Source: Oscillospiraceae bacterium (lineage in GTDB: Bacteria; Bacillota; Clostridia; Oscillospirales; Oscillospiraceae). Taken from it: 36,868 nucleotides of DNA. Made by a program: the position numbers and the translations under genes. How positions within the stretch are numbered: the stretch's first letter is position 1; each line of letters opens with the position of its first letter. This document shows positions 33,458-36,868 of the stretch, in pieces. The stretch is taken from the NCBI GenBank assembly GCA_017516925.1, contig JAFXAQ010000050.1:1-36868 (forward strand), written 5' to 3'. The notes below the pieces were generated by a model. It ran no database searches. It had not been told where the DNA came from and was given only the letters and a program-made list of their open reading frames with translations.

Positions 33458-33510
33458 TATGAAAATTATATAGAAAATAGCGATGCGCCATATGTAAGGA
33501 GGAAATGACA

Positions 33511-34923
33511 ATGAAGAAATACATTGCGTTATTGGTGAGCTTTATCCTTGTGTGTTCCATGTGCGCCTGCGGTAACGGCGGCGCAGAGGAAACACAACCC
33601 GTTGCAGCAGTTGAGGGTCTGCAAATTGGCTATGCCAGAATGAACATCACTCCGGATTATGAGGTGGGCCTGGGCGGTTACTCTGATGCAGAGAGCCGTA
33701 AGCAACAGGGTTATATAGAGTATATCTATGCTACCTGTATTGCAGCTACCTCCGGAGCAGAGACCATTTTGATGTATACCATCGATAACTGCGCAGTAAC
33801 AAGAGAATTGGCAGATACGTTCCGTGAAGCAATTACTGCAAAAACCGGAATTGCCGGGGAAAAGATCTTTATTGGCGCTACCCATGCCCATAATTGCCCT
33901 TCTTTCAATGGCGGTTATGAGAATATGAAAAAATATACTGAGGATGTGGCAAATTGGTGCGCGGAAGCTGGTGAAAAAGCGCTGGCAGACCGCAGTTCTG
34001 CAAAACTGTTGCGTGCCAAGGCAGAGCACGAGAATATGAACTTCGTTCGCCACTACACGCTGATCGATGGCACCTTTACCGACAGCAACGGTGCAGCCAG
34101 AGCCGGCGCAACCCGCTTGGTTGGTCATCCTATGCCCACAGACCCCCAGATGGTTATGCTGAAGTTCGACCGTGAGGAAGGTAAGAAGGACATTCTGATG
34201 GTCAACTGGCAAGCCCATCCGGATAGCGCTACGGCTATCGGCTACAACCTGATCTCCCCTAGCTGGATCGGTCCGATGCGCAGCAAGCTGGAAAAGGATA
34301 CCGGTATGGATGTTGCGTACTTTACCGGTGCTTCCGGCAATCAGGCAATGGAAAGCCAGATTCCTACAGAGAACCACGGTTATTCCTGGAAAAAATATGG
34401 CGAAGCCCTGGCTGATTGCGCCTACAGTATGTTGGATAAGCTGGAGCCTGTGGAGGGCGAGACCATCAAGACCAACCGCTACATTATGGATGTAGAGGTA
34501 GATCATAGCTGGGATCATATGCTGGAGCAGGCAAAAGAGGTTTATGATCTGTGGAAGAAGACAGACCGCCCCACCGGTGACGTTTTGGCACAGACCTATA
34601 ATATGTCCTCTGTCTATCACGCAAGAGCAATCATTTCCCGCGCATCTATGGATAAGACCTTGCAGCTGGAGATGAACACCTTCTGCATCGGTGATGTAGG
34701 CTTTACCACCGGTACCTATGAAATGTTCAGCAATTCCGGCCTGTATGTTAAGGAGAATTCTCCCTTTGAGACCACCTTCCTGATTACCGGCAACAGCAGC
34801 TATATTCCTGCGGACATTGCTTATACCTACCGTGGTTATGAGGCCGATACCGGTTACTATGCCCGGGGTACTGCTGAGGCGCTGGCAGAGCAGTATGTAC
34901 AAATGCTCAAAACAATCAAGTAA
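33511..34923 (+). CDS. Ceramidase-fold surface lipoprotein, paralogue 5
   Basis: A 470-residue lipoprotein of the Ceramidase_alk fold. The signal peptide MKKYIALLVSFILVCSMCAC has C20 as the lipid-modified cysteine, then a short Gly/Glu linker. The domain opens YARMNITPDYEVGLGGYS. Candidate zinc ligands are H125/H127 in THAHNCPS, H236 in NWQAH, E404 in TYEMF and Y431 in SYIPAD. The serine motif is replaced by GNQAM (276-280), more divergent than in the cytoplasmic paralogues. I chose ATG 33511, which has 8 bases from GGAGG; ATG 33505 would leave only 2. It is a single-gene unit with a strong promoter and terminator. It probably works outside the membrane on the same kind of bond the cytoplasmic paralogues handle inside. 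Confidence 0.75.
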   Translation: MKKYIALLVSFILVCSMCACGNGGAEETQPVAAVEGLQIGYARMNITPDYEVGLGGYSDAESRKQQGYIEYIYATCIAATSGAETILMYTIDNCAVTRELADTFREAITAKTGIAGEKIFIGATHAHNCPSFNGGYENMKKYTEDVANWCAEAGEKALADRSSAKLLRAKAEHENMNFVRHYTLIDGTFTDSNGAARAGATRLVGHPMPTDPQMVMLKFDREEGKKDILMVNWQAHPDSATAIGYNLISPSWIGPMRSKLEKDTGMDVAYFTGASGNQAMESQIPTENHGYSWKKYGEALADCAYSMLDKLEPVEGETIKTNRYIMDVEVDHSWDHMLEQAKEVYDLWKKTDRPTGDVLAQTYNMSSVYHARAIISRASMDKTLQLEMNTFCIGDVGFTTGTYEMFSNSGLYVKENSPFETTFLITGNSSYIPADIAYTYRGYEADTGYYARGTAEALAEQYVQMLKTIK

Positions 34924-34932
34924 TGGAATATA

Positions 34933-34965
34933 AAAAAGTTCGCATCCGCAGGATGCGAGCTTTTT
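34933..34965. terminator. Convergent terminator, lipoprotein / tpiA
   Basis: Stem AAAAAGTTCGCATCC, loop GCA, GGATGCGAGCTTTTT (one G-T pair), with A and T runs on both sides. It lies between two convergent genes. Confidence 0.93.
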
Positions 34966-34983
34966 GTATTGCCTTATAAGAAA

Positions 34984-35760
34984 TTAAGCAGTGGGCTGGT
35001 TTGCAGCTTCGATGATCTGCACGAACTTCTCGGGAACCAGAGAAGCGCCGCCAATCAGACCGCCGTCGATGTCGGGCTGAGCCAGCAGCTCGAAAGCGTT
35101 CTTCTCGTTCATGCTGCCACCGTAGAGGATGGAGATTGCCCGGGCGTTCTTGGAAGCGTACAGCTTGCGAACCACGGCGCGGATGTTCATACAAACCTCC
35201 TGCGCTTGCTCGGGGGTAGCAGTCTTGCCGGTGCCGATGGCCCAGATGGGCTCGTAGGCAATGACAACCTTGCGGATTTTGTCCTCAGATACATTCTGCA
35301 GACCCAGCTTGATCTGCATTGCAATGTGCTCGTCGGTAATACCGGCTTCCCGCTGCTCCAGGCTTTCGCCGCAGCACATAATGGGGGTCAATCCGGCTTC
35401 CAGCGCAGCCAGAACCTTGGCGTTGACGTCTGCGTCGGTCTCGCCCATAGCGCGGCGCTCGGAGTGACCGATAATCACGTACTTACAGCCGGCATCCACC
35501 AGCATATTGGTAGCAATCTCGCCGGTATATGCGCCGCTTGCGTTGGCATTGCAGTTCTCAGCGCCGATGCCGACACGGGTTTCCCGCATTGCACGGACAG
35601 CGGCGGGGATGCAAACAGCAGGCACGCACAGGGCAACGTCGCACCAGCGACCCTTAGGCAGAATTGCCTTGAACTGCTGCATAAACTCCTTGGTCTCGGA
35701 GGGGGTCTTGTTCATTTTCCAGTTACCTGCAATGACGGTCTTACGATACTTTCTGTTCAT
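34984..35760 (-). CDS. tpiA: Triosephosphate isomerase
   Basis: Interconverts dihydroxyacetone phosphate and glyceraldehyde 3-phosphate in glycolysis. The 258-residue length is normal. Features are the N-terminal AGNWKMNKT with the phosphate-binding lysine, catalytic His in IIGHSERR, catalytic Glu in VIAYEPIWAIGTG, the flexible-loop TGKTATPEQ, and C-terminal LYGGSMN and GGASL. ATG 35760 has AGGAG 8 bases upstream; an ATG 6 bases earlier would be too close to it. It lies downstream of pgk on the same strand, with 251 unusual intergenic bases between them. In many Firmicutes gap-pgk-tpi are co-transcribed, so the insert interrupts an expected operon junction. Confidence 0.97.
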   Translation of the reverse strand: MNRKYRKTVIAGNWKMNKTPSETKEFMQQFKAILPKGRWCDVALCVPAVCIPAAVRAMRETRVGIGAENCNANASGAYTGEIATNMLVDAGCKYVIIGHSERRAMGETDADVNAKVLAALEAGLTPIMCCGESLEQREAGITDEHIAMQIKLGLQNVSEDKIRKVVIAYEPIWAIGTGKTATPEQAQEVCMNIRAVVRKLYASKNARAISILYGGSMNEKNAFELLAQPDIDGGLIGGASLVPEKFVQIIEAANQPTA

Positions 35761-36011
35761 TTTCATCTCTCCTATATGTACATCGCATGGCGATGTGAAT
35801 TTACAAAGTTGTGGTTTGGGGGCGAGGTCTCGCCCCCGTTGTGTTGACGATGATAAATTATTTGTCTTCCAGACAAGCAATGCCGGGCGTCGTCAACACA
35901 AGCATACAAACGTTCCTTTTGACGCAGGCGTCAAAATGCACACTGTATGCTGTGTCTCCTCTTTCCCGCAAAAGCCATTCGCTTTTGTGGGAGCCCTGAA
36001 TTGCTCCGTCC
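35761..36011. other. Hairpin-rich pgk-tpiA intergenic region
   Basis: These 251 bases contain no gene I can support but a dense set of inverted repeats. They are ACATCGC/GCGATGT (35780-35796), GGGGGCGAG/CTCGCCCCC (35818-35837), TTGTGTTGACGA/TCGTCAACACAA (35839-35850 with 35890-35901, enclosing the pgk tail copy), AGCATAC/GTATGCT (35901-35907 with 35945-35951) around TTTTGACGC/GCGTCAAAA (35917-35936), and CCCGCAAAAGC/GCTTTTGTGGG (35965-35991). No T-rich terminator tail is clear. It may be a composite of a decayed insertion and processing hairpins, or a structured RNA. Confidence 0.7.
35858..35888 (-). repeat. Duplicate of the last 31 bp of pgk
   Basis: This block repeats 36012-36042, the true 3' end of pgk including its stop codon, with a single difference. 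The change is in the last sense codon (AAA for AAG, both Lys). Read on the minus strand it encodes [13 protein letters not shown]. A CTTGTCT/AGACAAG-type dyad sits inside both copies. The two copies are 154 bases apart. The arrangement is like an attachment site that restores a gene end, or a long target duplication. Confidence 0.85.
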
Positions 36012-36868
36012 TTACTTGTCTTCCAGACAAGCAATGCCGGGCAATTCTAAGCCTTCCAGGAATTCCAGAGAGGCGCCACCACCGGTGGAAATGTGGGTAA
36101 TCTGGGAAGCAAAGCCCAACTGCTCGCAGGCAGCCGCGCTGTCGCCGCCGCCGACGATGGTCACAGCATCGCTGTCAGCCAGCGCCTGTGCTACGGCGAT
36201 GGTGCCCTTTGCCAGGGTGGGGTTCTCGAACACACCCATAGGTCCGTTCCAGACAACGGTCTTGGCAGCCTTGGCAGCTGCGGCGAACTCGGCGCAAGCC
36301 TTGGGACCGATGTCCAGACCCATCTGGTCAGCGGGAATTGCGGTGCAGTCTACGTACTCCACGGGGATTTCTGCGTCAATGGGGGAGGGGAAGGAGGCAG
36401 ACACGGCAGTGTCTACAGGCAGTAGCAGCTTTACGCCCTTAGCCGCAGCCTTTGCCATCATTTCCTTGCAGTAGTCCAGCTTTTCATTGTCCACCAGGGA
36501 CTTGCCCACGGTGTAGCCCTGGGCAGCCAGGAAAGTGTAAGCCATACCGCCGCCGATAATCAGGGTGTCAACTTTTTCCAGAAGGTTATTGATAACATTC
36601 AGCTTGTCGGAAACCTTGGCGCCGCCTAAGATAGCCACGAAGGGACGCTCGGGATTTGCCAGAGCCTTGCCCATAATGGAAACTTCCTTCTGCACCAGAT
36701 AGCCGGAAACAGCAGGCAGATAGTCAGCCACGCCGGCGGTGGAGGAGTGGGCACGGTGGGCAGTACCGAAAGCGTCGTTTACGAATACGTCAGCCAGGTC
36801 AGCCAGAGCCTTGCTCAGCTCAGGGTCGTTCTTGGTCTCACCCTTGATGTAACGGGTGTTCTCCAGCA
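36012..36868 (-). CDS. pgk: Phosphoglycerate kinase, C-terminal part (cut by window end)
   Basis: Transfers phosphate from 1,3-bisphosphoglycerate to ADP in glycolysis. About 285 residues are visible; the N-terminus lies beyond the window. The reading frame is open to the window edge, with [10 protein letters not shown] and [15 protein letters not shown] at the left part of the protein. C-terminal family blocks are [39 protein letters not shown] and [11 protein letters not shown], then [11 protein letters not shown] near the end. The terminal PGIACLEDK is duplicated 154 bases downstream. The protein looks intact, and tpiA follows on the same strand. Confidence 0.97.
   Translation of the reverse strand, partial: LENTRYIKGETKNDPELSKALADLADVFVNDAFGTAHRAHSSTAGVADYLPAVSGYLVQKEVSIMGKALANPERPFVAILGGAKVSDKLNVINNLLEKVDTLIIGGGMAYTFLAAQGYTVGKSLVDNEKLDYCKEMMAKAAAKGVKLLLPVDTAVSASFPSPIDAEIPVEYVDCTAIPADQMGLDIGPKACAEFAAAAKAAKTVVWNGPMGVFENPTLAKGTIAVAQALADSDAVTIVGGGDSAAACEQLGFASQITHISTGGGASLEFLEGLELPGIACLEDK

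Noticed and set aside
33299..33511. Extension of Sua5 upstream to 33511
   Set aside because: This stretch holds the predicted promoters, is AT-rich and has no RBS; the YrdC domain begins right after ATG 33298.
35761..36011. CRISPR array or small coding genes in the pgk-tpiA spacer
   Set aside because: There is only one pair of direct repeats and no regular spacers; short open frames there lack an RBS and known motifs.
1..36868. tRNA, rRNA, transposase, integrase or phage genes
   Set aside because: I looked through both strands and intergenic gaps and saw no convincing tRNA cloverleaf, rRNA block or recombinase-like protein.

Overview
The window looks like chromosomal DNA of a gut-type Clostridia, most likely Oscillospirales/Ruminococcaceae-like. 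This is inferred from a moderately high G+C for a Firmicute, strong AGGAGG-type ribosome binding sites, consensus sigma-A promoters, a transketolase split into two genes, and glycan-use genes mixed with core metabolism. It carries 23 protein genes. I found no tRNA, rRNA, CRISPR array, transposase or phage gene.

Left part (1-12015): the start of argG (cut by the window edge) sits behind a perfect TTGACA/TATAAT promoter with ArgR-like boxes just upstream. Next, on the minus strand, is a ~10 kb run of six accessory genes: four tandem paralogues of the neutral/alkaline ceramidase-type fold, then two tandem GH20-like hexosaminidase paralogues. A divergent AraC-family regulator starts at 11212. None of the six enzymes has a signal peptide, so they are probably cytoplasmic. 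A fifth ceramidase-like paralogue, made as a lipoprotein, lies far away at 33511-34923. All five keep the four expected zinc ligands but lack the serine of the neutral ceramidase GDVSPN motif. They are therefore probably not classical ceramidases, and this cluster is the best candidate for an undescribed system.

Middle part (12016-24824): the two transketolase subunits; a rodA-like SEDS gene overlapped by uxaC (glucuronate isomerase); a heterodimeric ABC exporter with one degenerate ATPase site; a DUF4886-like lipoprotein; and a 988-residue secreted protein joining a beta-solenoid-like N-terminus to a C-terminal serine esterase.

Right-centre (24825-30233): a minus-strand operon of a zinc polyol-phosphate dehydrogenase (GatD-like), a ribulose/allulose-phosphate 3-epimerase, a glycerophosphodiester phosphodiesterase and a GH78-like rhamnosidase, divergent from a DeoR-type regulator. 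Together they could form a small catabolic route for a glycosylated polyol phosphodiester.

Right end (30234-36868): M18 aminopeptidase, coaE and sua5/tsaC in one minus-strand group; the ceramidase-like lipoprotein on the plus strand; then tpiA and a partial pgk on the minus strand. The pgk-tpiA gap holds several hairpins and a second copy of the last 31 bp of pgk, which resembles an attachment-site or insertion scar.
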